Source: Euryarchaeota archaeon UBA257 (lineage in GTDB: Archaea; Thermoplasmatota; Poseidoniia; Poseidoniales; Thalassarchaeaceae). From it: a stretch of 62,787 nt of DNA. Below the pieces are notes generated by a model. The model ran no database searches. It was given only the letters and a program-made list of their open reading frames with translations, and was not told the origin of the DNA. This document shows, piece by piece, positions 1-10,045 of the stretch; within the stretch, counting starts at the first letter, position 1; each line of letters begins with the position of its first letter. The DNA is taken from assembly GCA_002498985.1 (NCBI GenBank), contig DAJO01000042.1, positions 1 to 62,787 on the forward strand, written 5' to 3'. The position numbers and the translations under genes are program-made.

Positions 1-1
1 G

Positions 2-3000
2 AATACCGGTTTGAATCCAATTTCTGGAAGTATTGATGTTAATCTAGAAGTCAAAGAAGTATTGGGTGGGAGTGATACTATAGTTTATGCCAATGATTTC
101 GATGGAAATGAAGACAAGTCAGGTTGTAACTCATGTGCATGGGAAAAGTTCTCTTACACGGGAGAATATGAAGAAGGAGACTCTTCTTGGCACGTAGAAA
201 CAGGCTCGACTGTTGGTCAAAATGCATCAGCATGGGAAGCCGACTCTAACCCTACAAACTATTATTGGGCTGGACTCGATTATAATGGCGGTCAGAATGA
301 GTCAGATTCAGGATATTACAATCATCAAGACGAAGCAGTAATTCTCCAGAACGTTGATTTGACAGGAGCAGATGCTGCATACCTTGACATGTGGGCAATG
401 TGCAGCGCTTCTTTCTTCCAACTATATCTAGCAGAACAGTTTGATGTTGTTGAACGTTGGTTGTATGAAGATTCATGCAGTATCGAAGTATGGAGTGATG
501 GAAGTGGTTGGGAACAAGTTTTCTTCGCTGGAGGATGGGACACTGATCGTTATTTCCGTCTCCTGTATCAGGGTGTAGACCCAGAATACAATACTTACAA
601 TGGTGACATTTCCAGTGAGACTCTAACCGGCTGGCTCAATTTCACAGAGGAAGGCTCAGAATCTCCCGACCAAGAGAAAATTAATTCAATTGATTTGACT
701 CCTTACGCTGGCCAAGTAATCGATATCAGATTCAGATTTAGAAGCGGCCTAATGGGCTCAGTAGGTCCAGATGGGGCATCTTATGATACAGGATTAGATG
801 GGTTTGCATTTGATAATATATCCATTAGAAAGAGAGATGTCAATTTTGGAACTGAAGCTTTAGTTAGTCAGGAATTATCGTTCACAAATTTGGGAGCAGG
901 TGCTGTACGTGAAGTATCTTTAACGTCTAACTTCATAGATAATAAGACATATTATATCTCCACTTCTGTAGAAAATCCTTCAGGATTTGATAATGCAGAT
1001 GCCACAAATGATGAGGTTAAATTCCAGCTTACTGTGGACAACCTTTACGACCCAGGAATTGCCGAAGAGGCTTGGGTTGATTTAGAAAACGGAGTAAGGT
1101 ATGCCTCCGGCCCTAGAGACATTAATGTAAAGGTCCAAAATTATGGAAATACCGTTACGGATTTCCAAGTTGAGGCTAAGGTCAGAAATGCATTACCTGA
1201 TTTAGTAGCAATTGAAGATTTCACATTCGGAAATTCAGAGAACCAAATCTGGGAAGATGATGGAAATGAAAACGGTAGTCGTATCGATGATTCAGCAGGC
1301 TCCAATGGGATGCTACCTCAAAATCAAGGAGTATTCAATAATCATGCTTACTGGCTCGGTCATCCTGACACAGGATATGGTGATAACTGGAATGAGACAT
1401 TGACAATTCCAGATATCCCTGTCGGTGCAGAGGGTGCAGATTTTACCTATCTAACCTTTGATTACTTTGCTGAAGGTGATTACTTGAAGGACAGTAATGG
1501 CAACATTCTAGCAATCAGAGATGCTGCCCAATTAGAAGTTTCATGGACTAAAAACGGAGAAAATTTCAATGGAATTATCTTTGGTAGTTGGACTGATCTG
1601 AATGAAAATGGTCCCCGGCCATTCGATAGCTGTGAAGATTTCGATGGTAATGGCTATGACGAAGTTGAGTACTTTGGTGATTTTTCAGATAAGTATAATT
1701 CAGTGGTCTGGTTCGATTCTGAACAAATTGTCAAATCTGTAACTGTAGATATGTCTAATATTTTCTTACAAAATCAGACTAGTGAAAATACTTTTGAGTG
1801 GGGAGATGAATGTACCTCATTATCAGGTTCTGATGTTACTTTAACATGGAGATTCTTATCTAATGATGATGGAGTAAATGGTAATGCAGGTTCCGCTGGG
1901 TTTGCTATTGACAATATAAGAATTGAAGAATTTACTTTCGAGGACGATGGAACATATACCATTGATGTCAATGGAATGGATGCTTCAGAGAAGCAAGTAG
2001 TAACAATTGCAAATCATGATTTCCAGAGTGGTATTTATAGAATCGATGTGAAGACATTATTCGACAATACCGATCCATTACAAAAATGGTATAATGAATC
2101 TGAAGCCAATTTAGCTAACAATTATACTACAATTATGTTTAGTATTGCAAGTGCTGATATCACTCTAATGCAACCTGATATTCTTGATTGTACTACAGAC
2201 ATCACTTATGCTTGTGTGTATACAACAAATAAGGATGAATTTGGTGTCTATGGTTCTTCTTCACATGACTTTGTGTTGCCATTATTAAATGGAGTAATAG
2301 AAGCAGAGTATGAATTAACAATGAGGATTATTGATGAAGATACCGGGCAAACAGTTTACGAAGAAAACTCAGATAATGGACCATTTGATTTAGTTCCTCA
2401 TGAACGTTCATGGGCGAATTGGACTGCTCCTTATTCATCATGGTATGATGGCCATACTTACAATATTAGTTTCTTTGCTAATTTTACACAAGACGGTAAC
2501 AGTTCTGGAAATGAGCGTTTCTTCGTAATACAGTTTTATGATCAAATAGATGTCGCTATCCTTTCCAATCCTACTGATCAGAATCGTTTGCAGCAGGTAA
2601 AGAATGATTTAGATGCAATGAACTTGACTTACACACAGTTGAGAGTTAGTGATTGGGACACTTATGCTACTCCTGATTGGATAGAGCATTATAACAAAGT
2701 TCTACTTCCTTGGCAGACTGATTATAATGTAGTTTATGGCGACTATTATGAGATTATGGATACAACAAGAGAAACTGATGGTCTCAGTGTAGTCGATGTG
2801 CTCGAAAATTTCATGGTTGAAGGGGGAACTGTTCAGATGCACTTGGGCCCTTACCAAAACGAATATGACCCAGGTAGATTAATTTTTGATATGGCGATTA
2901 AAGACAGAAACCAATATAATTTCACTACAGATAATAGGATAAATTATGATGATCTCTCTATCGATGACCCTTATCATCCGATTTTGAAAGGTATCGATAA

Positions 3001-4837
3001 GGTTACTTTCTCAGGAATCCATGCGGGAGACTATGTGGCTATATCTGGTATAGATGTAGCTTCTCAAGTTCAAGCAAACCAAATTCCTGCTACCTGTGGG
3101 GGGCGAATCAGTGTGACTGGAGGAACTTTCCACACACTTATGAGAGATACGGTACAAGGACATTCTTTGATGTCAGTATGTAACAAGGGAGCTGGTGGAT
3201 TAATTGTGACTACCGTTGATGTAGAGAACCCTAGTGTGTCGGAGTCATTCGGTGGGGAAAATATACCACTGTTATCCAACATGTTATCCTACCATCTAAC
3301 TCCTTACCCATTAGATTTCGGTATTGCAGGTACTGATTTCGAGTTAATAATTAATGATGAAGCAGTAGATATTAATCCTACAACAGGGGCTTATCGTGAT
3401 AAATATATCAAGAGTAATGCGGATCTTGAATTTACTTACACTTCAGAAGTTGAGGGACTTATTGCAGATTGGGATCTTGAATCTGGAAATAATGATTCAG
3501 TTACAGGATGGGATGGTGCTGTACTAGACGCGGGTCTAGTAAGTCATTCTAACCAAGTCAGTCCATCAATTCCGACTATGGGCTCATTCTGTGCAGTGGG
3601 CGAAGATAATGAGCCATGTAGAATTGGTGCAGAGTGGTTACTTACTCTATACTTGCATGATGATGCAGGCCATACCAGGATTACATATATTCGTTTAATC
3701 ACTAATGATACTCTAGCAGATGATTTCTACCCAATTTCTGCAGCAACTATTGTTCATGATGAAGATACTTCTGAATATATTACTAGAGATGGTACAAAGC
3801 CTATTGCGGGTGTTGATTGGCCAGTTTACAGAGTGAGATTGTCAGATACAGGCGAAACTACTGTTAAGTTCACTGGTGAGAATAGTACTGATCCAGATGC
3901 TCCTAATGGCGAAACAGGTATCGCTCTATACGAATGGAGAGTGATTAATGATATGCCAGTAGGTGAATTTAGTGATGAGCAACATGTCTGGCAGAACCCA
4001 GCAGCAGTTACTGATGAATGGAGTTATACTTTCCGAAATATCACTGCAAGCCCAACAATTGAAAAAGATGTACGTGTAGAATTAGTCGTTTATGATAAAG
4101 CTGGAAAACAAACTCAGAACAAGTATCGTATGTATTTCATTGTTGTAGGAGAGAATGACGGGGATGAAGAACCAGCATGGGTTTTCTCATCTCCTCGTCC
4201 TAGTGATTCACAGTCAGGTGACGATGTAACAATCGTCGGTAGTATTCTAGGTGGTGCAGAGAACAGCGATGTGAAGATTGAGGTTTCATTAGACCCTCTT
4301 ATTCTAGATTATACGCCTACTCAGAAAATCACACAAAAAACAATTGGTAAATATAATGTTTCAGATAGTCTAGGCGATGGTAGTGGTTTCTCAATGACAT
4401 TGGATATATCTGATTTATATTCAATCAGCGGTCAACAAGCAACACTATATTTCAGAATTACAGAAGGTGACGGAACTAGGTATACCTTGACTGAACAAAT
4501 TGTAATTAATTTGCTTCCAAAGGATATTTGTGAAATAGATCCTGATGATTCTAGCTGTGCTTCTAGTGAGAGTGGAGGGATTAGTCCAATCATTCTCGGA
4601 GTCGGAGGGTTCATAGCAATATTAGCAATTGTTGGAGTTACATTGTTACTAAGATCAGGAAGCGGTAAAGATTCTGATTCTGATGTAGTTGAACAATTCG
4701 GTGGAGTTGAGCAAATGGATCCTGTTGAAGCATATGTTCAACAGATGGTTGCATCGGGTTATGATGAGCAAACTGCCAGACAGTATGCTGAACAATACTA
4801 TGCCTCTTATTATGCCCAACAAAATGGTAAGAATTGA
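2..4837 (+). CDS. Giant secreted, C-terminally membrane-anchored surface protein (5' partial)
   Basis: The reading frame is open from base 2, so the gene starts before the window; the in-frame TTG at 11 is not a convincing start. More than 1,600 residues are visible. The first ~280 and a stretch near 390-650 look like jelly-roll/MAM-like domains (both end in a conserved G-F-A-x-D-N-I motif). Residues ~850-1090 resemble a ThuA/class I amidotransferase-like fold (AILSNPTDQNRL start, long alpha/beta pattern) without an obvious catalytic Cys. PKD/Ig-like beta domains follow. One transmembrane helix lies near residues 1525-1547, followed by a ~60-residue cytoplasmic tail rich in Asp, Gln and Tyr. 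No signal peptide is visible because the 5' end is missing. Probably a cell-surface adhesin or substrate-handling protein; function unknown. Confidence 0.85.
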   Translation, partial: NTGLNPISGSIDVNLEVKEVLGGSDTIVYANDFDGNEDKSGCNSCAWEKFSYTGEYEEGDSSWHVETGSTVGQNASAWEADSNPTNYYWAGLDYNGGQNESDSGYYNHQDEAVILQNVDLTGADAAYLDMWAMCSASFFQLYLAEQFDVVERWLYEDSCSIEVWSDGSGWEQVFFAGGWDTDRYFRLLYQGVDPEYNTYNGDISSETLTGWLNFTEEGSESPDQEKINSIDLTPYAGQVIDIRFRFRSGLMGSVGPDGASYDTGLDGFAFDNISIRKRDVNFGTEALVSQELSFTNLGAGAVREVSLTSNFIDNKTYYISTSVENPSGFDNADATNDEVKFQLTVDNLYDPGIAEEAWVDLENGVRYASGPRDINVKVQNYGNTVTDFQVEAKVRNALPDLVAIEDFTFGNSENQIWEDDGNENGSRIDDSAGSNGMLPQNQGVFNNHAYWLGHPDTGYGDNWNETLTIPDIPVGAEGADFTYLTFDYFAEGDYLKDSNGNILAIRDAAQLEVSWTKNGENFNGIIFGSWTDLNENGPRPFDSCEDFDGNGYDEVEYFGDFSDKYNSVVWFDSEQIVKSVTVDMSNIFLQNQTSENTFEWGDECTSLSGSDVTLTWRFLSNDDGVNGNAGSAGFAIDNIRIEEFTFEDDGTYTIDVNGMDASEKQVVTIANHDFQSGIYRIDVKTLFDNTDPLQKWYNESEANLANNYTTIMFSIASADITLMQPDILDCTTDITYACVYTTNKDEFGVYGSSSHDFVLPLLNGVIEAEYELTMRIIDEDTGQTVYEENSDNGPFDLVPHERSWANWTAPYSSWYDGHTYNISFFANFTQDGNSSGNERFFVIQFYDQIDVAILSNPTDQNRLQQVKNDLDAMNLTYTQLRVSDWDTYATPDWIEHYNKVLLPWQTDYNVVYGDYYEIMDTTRETDGLSVVDVLENFMVEGGTVQMHLGPYQNEYDPGRLIFDMAIKDRNQYNFTTDNRINYDDLSIDDPYHPILKGIDKVTFSGIHAGDYVAISGIDVASQVQANQIPATCGGRISVTGGTFHTLMRDTVQGHSLMSVCNKGAGGLIVTTVDVENPSVSESFGGENIPLLSNMLSYHLTPYPLDFGIAGTDFELIINDEAVDINPTTGAYRDKYIKSNADLEFTYTSEVEGLIADWDLESGNNDSVTGWDGAVLDAGLVSHSNQVSPSIPTMGSFCAVGEDNEPCRIGAEWLLTLYLHDDAGHTRITYIRLITNDTLADDFYPISAATIVHDEDTSEYITRDGTKPIAGVDWPVYRVRLSDTGETTVKFTGENSTDPDAPNGETGIALYEWRVINDMPVGEFSDEQHVWQNPAAVTDEWSYTFRNITASPTIEKDVRVELVVYDKAGKQTQNKYRMYFIVVGENDGDEEPAWVFSSPRPSDSQSGDDVTIVGSILGGAENSDVKIEVSLDPLILDYTPTQKITQKTIGKYNVSDSLGDGSGFSMTLDISDLYSISGQQATLYFRITEGDGTRYTLTEQIVINLLPKDICEIDPDDSSCASSESGGISPIILGVGGFIAILAIVGVTLLLRSGSGKDSDSDVVEQFGGVEQMDPVEAYVQQMVASGYDEQTARQYAEQYYASYYAQQNGKN

Positions 4838-4907
4838 CGTAGATACGGTTCTATAGTGGGGTGCGCTAAAACGTACCTTGAATAACACCTTGCGGATGCA
4901 TTGTATC

Positions 4908-6173
4908 ATGGATACATCCGGTTTGTACACTGTTGCAGATATTTCCTTAGCCGATGCTGGAGAAAAAAGAGTTGCCTGGGCAAGAAGTAGAATGCCTGCT
5001 TTGGCCGCATTAAGGAAAAAGGCCGAAGTCGAAAAACCTCTTGCTGGACAAAGAGTCTCTGGATGCTTACATGTAACTAAAGAAACTGCAATTCTCATTG
5101 AAACTATTGTAGCAGCAGGAGCAGAAATTTCATGGTCTGGTTGTAATCCATTATCTACACAAGACGATGTAGCAGCTTGGTTAGCCAGAGAAGGTTATGG
5201 AGTTCATGCATGGTATGGTCAAGATAATCAAGGATTTTATGACTGCATAGATCGTACATTGGATTTCAAACCAACTTTAACTCTTGATGATGGAGCGGAT
5301 TTAATTTACAGAGTTCATAGTGAGTTCCCAGAATTATCTAGTGGGATTATAGGTGGTACAGAGGAAACAACGACCGGAGTACATAGACTCAGAGCCATGG
5401 CAGACGCGGGGGAATTATTGTATCCAGTTATTGCAGTAAATGATGCGGAAACTAAATGGGATTTTGACAATGTACATGGTACAGGTCAGTCTACGATTGA
5501 TGGTATTATTAGAGCAACCAGTGTATTATTGGCTGGAAAAGTGTTCGTTGTAGCAGGGTATGGTCATTGCGGTAGAGGATTAGCGATTAGAGCACGTGGA
5601 TTAGGAGCGAATGTAGTGGTTACTGAAATAGACCCTATTTGTGCATTGAAAGCTACAATGGATGGATTCAGGGTCATGAAAATGGATGAAGCAGCCCTGA
5701 TTGGTGATATATTTTGTACAGCAACAGGAATGAAAGATGTAATTATTGGTCGACATTTTGATTCAATGAAAGAAGGAGCTATAATTAGCAACACAGGTCA
5801 CTATGATTGCGAAATAAATATTCCTGATTTAGAGAGTCGTGCAAAGGAAGTATATACAGTCCGAGATAATAATGAAGCATTCCTATTGAAAGATGGACGA
5901 ACTATTCACTTACTAGCAAGAGGGCGTTTAGTTAATCTTGCTGCTGCAGAAGGGCATCCGAGTGAAGTTATGGATATGTCATTTGCAAATCAATTTCTTG
6001 CTTTGTGCAGATTAGCCAAGGAGGGAAAATCTTATTCTAACTCTGTTTATGATATTAGTAAAGAACAAGATAGTGAATTAGCATCTTTGAAGTTATCAAC
6101 TACTGGAATTTCCATTGATTCATTAACCGATGAGCAAATCAAGTACTCCACCGATTATAGTGCAGGAACATAA
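4908..6173 (+). CDS. ahcY: S-adenosylhomocysteine hydrolase
   Basis: Cytosolic NAD-dependent enzyme that splits S-adenosylhomocysteine to adenosine and homocysteine, keeping methyltransferases free of product inhibition. The 421 residues carry the family landmarks in order: H-V-T-K-E-T-A substrate segment, S-W-S-G-C-N-P-L-S-T-Q-D, E-E-T-T-T-G-V-H-R-L, the N-D-A-E-T-K...F-D-N catalytic segment, and the Rossmann motif G-Y-G-H-C-G-R-G with V-T-E-I-D-P. The length and lack of a long C-terminal K-Y tail fit the archaeal form. I chose ATG 4908 (protein MDTSGLYTVAD) over ATG 4896 and TTG 4878 because homologous sequence begins there. It is separate from the surface protein upstream. Confidence 0.95.
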   Translation: MDTSGLYTVADISLADAGEKRVAWARSRMPALAALRKKAEVEKPLAGQRVSGCLHVTKETAILIETIVAAGAEISWSGCNPLSTQDDVAAWLAREGYGVHAWYGQDNQGFYDCIDRTLDFKPTLTLDDGADLIYRVHSEFPELSSGIIGGTEETTTGVHRLRAMADAGELLYPVIAVNDAETKWDFDNVHGTGQSTIDGIIRATSVLLAGKVFVVAGYGHCGRGLAIRARGLGANVVVTEIDPICALKATMDGFRVMKMDEAALIGDIFCTATGMKDVIIGRHFDSMKEGAIISNTGHYDCEINIPDLESRAKEVYTVRDNNEAFLLKDGRTIHLLARGRLVNLAAAEGHPSEVMDMSFANQFLALCRLAKEGKSYSNSVYDISKEQDSELASLKLSTTGISIDSLTDEQIKYSTDYSAGT

Positions 6174-6189
6174 TTGAGCGTTTTCTCAA

Positions 6190-7173
6190 TCACCATTCTG
6201 GCAAATTAATTTGAAATTTAGATCCAATTTTTTCTTCGGAGCCAATAATTATTTCTAGCCTCTCAGTAACTGCTGGGCTTCTATTTTTGAGCATTGCATT
6301 ATACACTACGCTTCCTCTTATTGATTCCGGAATACATAATTTCCCAGAAGAAGTCTCGTAATCAATTGCTCTGTCAACATCTAATGCATGTCGATTTCTT
6401 GATTGTAATAGCCCCATTGATAATCTAGTAAGTATTCCAAAGGCTGCTAATATCAAGAGAAAAACTAGTACGAAGCCAAACATTGTCCCTCCTAAAAGAG
6501 TCATAGCAAAACTCCCAAATATGAATACAATCGGTGCTATGAAAGCAATTAACCAGAAAGTTGAAGATAATGGCTTCACTTTTTTCATTTTTTCAATTAT
6601 TTCCCATCTAGGATGATTTGGATCTTGTGGCTTAAAAATTTCTTCCCTTTCCATTTTTGCGGCTCTGTCTACCATCCCCTTCACTCCTTGCATCCTCATA
6701 GCTTGCTGATTTGTTGGTTCTTCCATCCCTTCATCGTGCAATTCCGCAAGTCTTTCAGCACATTTTTCGTACAAACCCAATCTAACTAAAATTGCTATTT
6801 GTTCTAGAATTGGGGTCACATTATTTGGATATTGAATTCGACAATCTTCCCACCAGTGTAGAGCATCTTCGAGCATTCCCAAATGATCTAGAAGGATTCT
6901 CCCCCCTATAATCCATGCTTCTAAATTTTCAGGTTCGTATAGAACTACTTTCCTTAGAGCAGACATTGATTTCGCTGATTGTTGTAATGATGGTTCGATT
7001 GGCTTCCCTCTTGTTGGCGGTGGAAGTGACCATGTAGCAATGGCCATCCAGGCTTCAGTATTTTTTTCATCGATAAATACTACTTCTTTGGCCAATCTTA
7101 TAGCATCATCGAAGTCTCCATTTTCTCTTGAATCTAATGCGTCAAGCCAAATCTCTTCCGCGCTCTTCGCCAT
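6190..7173 (-). CDS. TPR-repeat membrane protein
   Basis: 327 residues. The N-terminal ~200 residues hold tetratricopeptide-like helix pairs (W-L-D-A-L-D-S-R-E-N-G-D-F-D-D-A-I start, repeated L-x-P-x-N-x-E-A-W pattern). Two adjacent hydrophobic helices follow near residues 205-255, then a ~70-residue cytoplasmic end. There is no signal peptide, so the TPR part probably faces the cytosol and acts as a scaffold. It converges with ahcY across 16 bases. Specific partner unknown; the general TPR call is solid. Confidence 0.8.
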   Translation of the reverse strand: MAKSAEEIWLDALDSRENGDFDDAIRLAKEVVFIDEKNTEAWMAIATWSLPPPTRGKPIEPSLQQSAKSMSALRKVVLYEPENLEAWIIGGRILLDHLGMLEDALHWWEDCRIQYPNNVTPILEQIAILVRLGLYEKCAERLAELHDEGMEEPTNQQAMRMQGVKGMVDRAAKMEREEIFKPQDPNHPRWEIIEKMKKVKPLSSTFWLIAFIAPIVFIFGSFAMTLLGGTMFGFVLVFLLILAAFGILTRLSMGLLQSRNRHALDVDRAIDYETSSGKLCIPESIRGSVVYNAMLKNRSPAVTERLEIIIGSEEKIGSKFQINLPEW

Positions 7174-7236
7174 AAACTCCGGTAACCGTTCTAAGAAATT
7201 AATCCTCGGGTATGAGATGTTCTTTTTAATATTGAA

Positions 7237-7986
7237 TTATCTTCTGGAATTAAATCTTTTACCATTTCTAGAATTGTTACTTTGTCTACCATTCCCACTC
7301 CTAGGTTTCGACTGTCGATTCGTTTGTCTTCTTGTTGTATTTCTACCACTACTTCTACCATCGCTTCTTCGATCGGGTCTTCTAGCTCTAGCAGGGGTAT
7401 TCCTTCTACCTTTATTTTCTCCAGGGCTACCTGGTTTCCTTACATCACAATTAGAACGATTACAGAAATTTTTACTTGCATAATTATGGTTTTTACACTT
7501 CGGACATATCCAATCTCCGGGTTTCATATTAGGCTCGTCATTTCTATCGTTACTTCTTCCATTACTCCTTTCATTTCTTCGATGATTATTCCTAGGTTTT
7601 TTCTCATTACAGTCAGAACGATTACAAACTTGTTTGTTGGCATAATTATGATTCTTACATTTTGGGCACATCCAGTCGCCCGGTTTTAAATTACTATTCC
7701 TGTCTGAATTTTTCCTTCTATTTCTATCTCTATCATTTCTAGGTCTTCGATCTCTCGGAGCAATTTCTACAGGTGAACCTATTGTATTCTCCAAGACCAA
7801 ATTTTCTGCTAAAGGCTTAATGTGAATATAGGCATTGTTTACAGGTCCAATTACTGAATCAACCCTTCCTAAGAACTTCCCCCCTACTATCCTGATTCCT
7901 GTATATAGGCCAGGTGCTCTACCTTCAAAGGATACGAGTAACCCACCTTCATGGGATTCTCGACTGACGCTCCCGGAGAAACTCAT
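7237..7986 (-). CDS. gar1: Gar1-domain protein with two RanBP2-type zinc fingers and Arg-rich tail
   Basis: 249 residues. Residues ~1-78 match the Gar1/Naf1 beta-barrel of H/ACA RNPs: G-G-L-L-V, then G-K-F-L-G-R-V-D-S-V-I-G-P-V-N-N-A-Y-I-H-I-K-P. Gar1 works in rRNA pseudouridylation with Cbf5, Nop10 and L7Ae. Two zinc fingers follow, each beginning K-P-G-D-W: C107/C110/C121/C126 and C161/C164/C175/C180 (C-x2-C-x10-C-x4-C with the N-x-N-Y/F signature of RNA-binding RanBP2 fingers). Linkers and C-terminus are very rich in Arg, Asn and Ser, recalling the GAR tails of eukaryotic GAR1. Archaeal Gar1 is normally just the ~75-residue core. The ATG lies 3 bases after the stop of the preceding gene with no clear Shine-Dalgarno. 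Confidence 0.82.
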   Translation of the reverse strand: MSFSGSVSRESHEGGLLVSFEGRAPGLYTGIRIVGGKFLGRVDSVIGPVNNAYIHIKPLAENLVLENTIGSPVEIAPRDRRPRNDRDRNRRKNSDRNSNLKPGDWMCPKCKNHNYANKQVCNRSDCNEKKPRNNHRRNERSNGRSNDRNDEPNMKPGDWICPKCKNHNYASKNFCNRSNCDVRKPGSPGENKGRRNTPARARRPDRRSDGRSSGRNTTRRQTNRQSKPRSGNGRQSNNSRNGKRFNSRR

Positions 7987-7989
7987 GTA

Positions 7990-10011
7990 CTAATCGCGGC
8001 GGGTTGAGTATATGAGACCGATAGTTAATGACAAGATTGTCAAGAACATACTGAAACCAGGTAATAATCCTGATTCAGAGTCATCATCAGGAGTAATAGG
8101 ATCAATTATTTGAGATTCAAATAAATGACTATTATTTACCATAATTATTACCTCATTACATTTGGAAGAAACGTCACAACCAATAACTTTCACTTCGTGT
8201 TCTCCTTCATCCCATAATCCGAAATTTATCATTGGAGTACTCCATGAGTTACCGGAAACCGAAATGCTTCCGGCAGATAATCCATCAACCGATAGAGAAA
8301 ATTGTACATCTTCACCATCTGGATCACTAAATTGTCCTTGCGCCTGCCAAATATCCATCTCCCAACCGTACTCTGTTACACTAATCATTGGTGGAGAACT
8401 CTCTTTAGTTATGCCCAATGAAAATATTTTTTCTGTAGAGTATAAGTCGTCCCCGTTAATCTCTATCCATAAATCAACCAAACCCGGAATCATTCCATTG
8501 GAGCTAATTAACATGGTTTCATCAGAAGAAATAGTTAACGATTCAATATTTGCCGAATTGATATTTTGAGATTGTGTAAAAGCATATTGTATTGTCATTT
8601 CTGGCCAATTTTCATTGAATTGTAAAGAAACTGGATGTGGATCCAATAAAATTTCAGATGATGTTGTTAGAGAAATTGGGACGCCTAAGTTCCAAGTTCT
8701 AATCCCTGAACTTTGCCCTAAGTCGTCAATCGCTTCACACATCACTTGCGTGTCTTGACCAAAAGTTATTGTTCCAGAAAAAGACCTATCAGATAATTGA
8801 TTAATATTTGTCGAAGAGTCTGAACTACAATTTATCTCTAATTGCGAAATAGGTTTCTCATCATTAAACCATGATGAAACACTATTCCAATTTGCCCAAA
8901 CAATCTGGCCACTTTCTAATGAAGCGAACCAAGTACCATCATCCGGGGCATTTTCCGACCAAGATGGAGGGTTATTTATTGGGACCGGTGCAGTAGTAAA
9001 ATCTACAAAAATATCTTCACCACTAGGCCAAAAATCTCTACTCCTATGAGGCATTAATATGAATTTAGTCCCTTCATCTTCAGTATTTTCAAAAATATAA
9101 TTTGAAGAATCATCTCCTATACAAGTCCCCCTCAAGGGTGCGTCATCATGAGTAGATGGCTCAAACTCTACATCTCTCCCTTCACATTCTTCCCACATAT
9201 CTAATCTCAAATCTGGGTTATTAGGGAAAGTAAAATCTAATACAGCATTGGTCATATTAGATGCATTAAATGCTAGAGTAAACTCATCTCCGTCATCAAT
9301 ACTAGGAATTACCATTGTGGCATTCATCCACAATTCAAGTCTGCACTCATCAACTCCTTCAGATGCATCAATAAGTGTGTTACAGTCTCTTTCAGAGTTA
9401 GGGAATACTGGTACTTCTAAACAATCACTACCAGAACCAATTGCAGTACAATCTCTAATATCTGCATGATTAGATGGAACCAAATTCCATTCTTGAATAA
9501 TAACACCATTATCTTGCCAAGTAGCATTCTTCCAGTCAAGGCCCACCCCTCCTCTATGGGGCGTAGATTCTCTCAAACCAATCCTAGTCATTGCATATTC
9601 AATACATTCAGATGCTACAGCCTCAACTGCTGATTTTTCATCAGTAGAGATCCAACCATCTCCTCCACTAGGATAAAGTTCTTCTAAGTAAGAATCAAGT
9701 TTTTCTCTCAATAAATCTACGCTGGTGCCATTTATCCATGCCCGGGCCTTTACTTCAGCCGAGTCCCAGTCATCGTCGACTACGATATCGAAATGTGCAT
9801 GAGTGTAAGGTAGAATATCTTCGAAAGTAATAGAACTGCATCTTTCTTCAAGACTTCCTCCTCCACCCAATTGATTAAAGACAACTTCCTCATCTTCTAA
9901 TGATAAATATGATTTTTCACCAGGAATAGTCACTGTTAACACCATTAGTGCTGTAATTATCAACGCCAGATACTGCTTACCTACAAACTTCACAACACTC
10001 GACATGGGCAT
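7990..10011 (-). CDS. Secreted ectodomain protein with N-terminal signal and C-terminal membrane anchor
   Basis: 673 residues; function not recognised. A hydrophobic signal segment (Y-L-A-L-I-I-T-A-L-M-V-L-T-V) is near residues 14-30 and a single transmembrane helix ends the protein, followed by a short basic tail T-R-R-D. The exterior part has several Cys, Asn-rich beta segments and two Ig/cadherin-like domains in the second half (pattern S-D-P-D-G-E-D-V-Q-F-S-L). Start is ATG 10011; ATG 10005 is also possible. A TATA-like stretch on this strand near 10030-10043 would give an almost leaderless transcript. The gene is transcribed away from the transferrin-like gene and shares its control region, so it may share its regulation (inference). 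Confidence 0.75.
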   Translation of the reverse strand: MPMSSVVKFVGKQYLALIITALMVLTVTIPGEKSYLSLEDEEVVFNQLGGGGSLEERCSSITFEDILPYTHAHFDIVVDDDWDSAEVKARAWINGTSVDLLREKLDSYLEELYPSGGDGWISTDEKSAVEAVASECIEYAMTRIGLRESTPHRGGVGLDWKNATWQDNGVIIQEWNLVPSNHADIRDCTAIGSGSDCLEVPVFPNSERDCNTLIDASEGVDECRLELWMNATMVIPSIDDGDEFTLAFNASNMTNAVLDFTFPNNPDLRLDMWEECEGRDVEFEPSTHDDAPLRGTCIGDDSSNYIFENTEDEGTKFILMPHRSRDFWPSGEDIFVDFTTAPVPINNPPSWSENAPDDGTWFASLESGQIVWANWNSVSSWFNDEKPISQLEINCSSDSSTNINQLSDRSFSGTITFGQDTQVMCEAIDDLGQSSGIRTWNLGVPISLTTSSEILLDPHPVSLQFNENWPEMTIQYAFTQSQNINSANIESLTISSDETMLISSNGMIPGLVDLWIEINGDDLYSTEKIFSLGITKESSPPMISVTEYGWEMDIWQAQGQFSDPDGEDVQFSLSVDGLSAGSISVSGNSWSTPMINFGLWDEGEHEVKVIGCDVSSKCNEVIIMVNNSHLFESQIIDPITPDDDSESGLLPGFSMFLTILSLTIGLIYSTRRD

Positions 10012-10045
10012 TCCGTCATGATTCTATCGATTATCTATAATTAGA

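Noticed and set aside
4655..5098. 147-residue minus-strand frame spanning the end of the surface protein and the start of ahcY
   Set aside because: It is antisense to two well-supported genes and shows no family motif.
7282..7689. Open frames on the plus strand opposite the Gar1 fusion
   Set aside because: They encode Ser/Thr/Ile-rich low-complexity protein created by the Arg/Asn-rich codons of the real gene.
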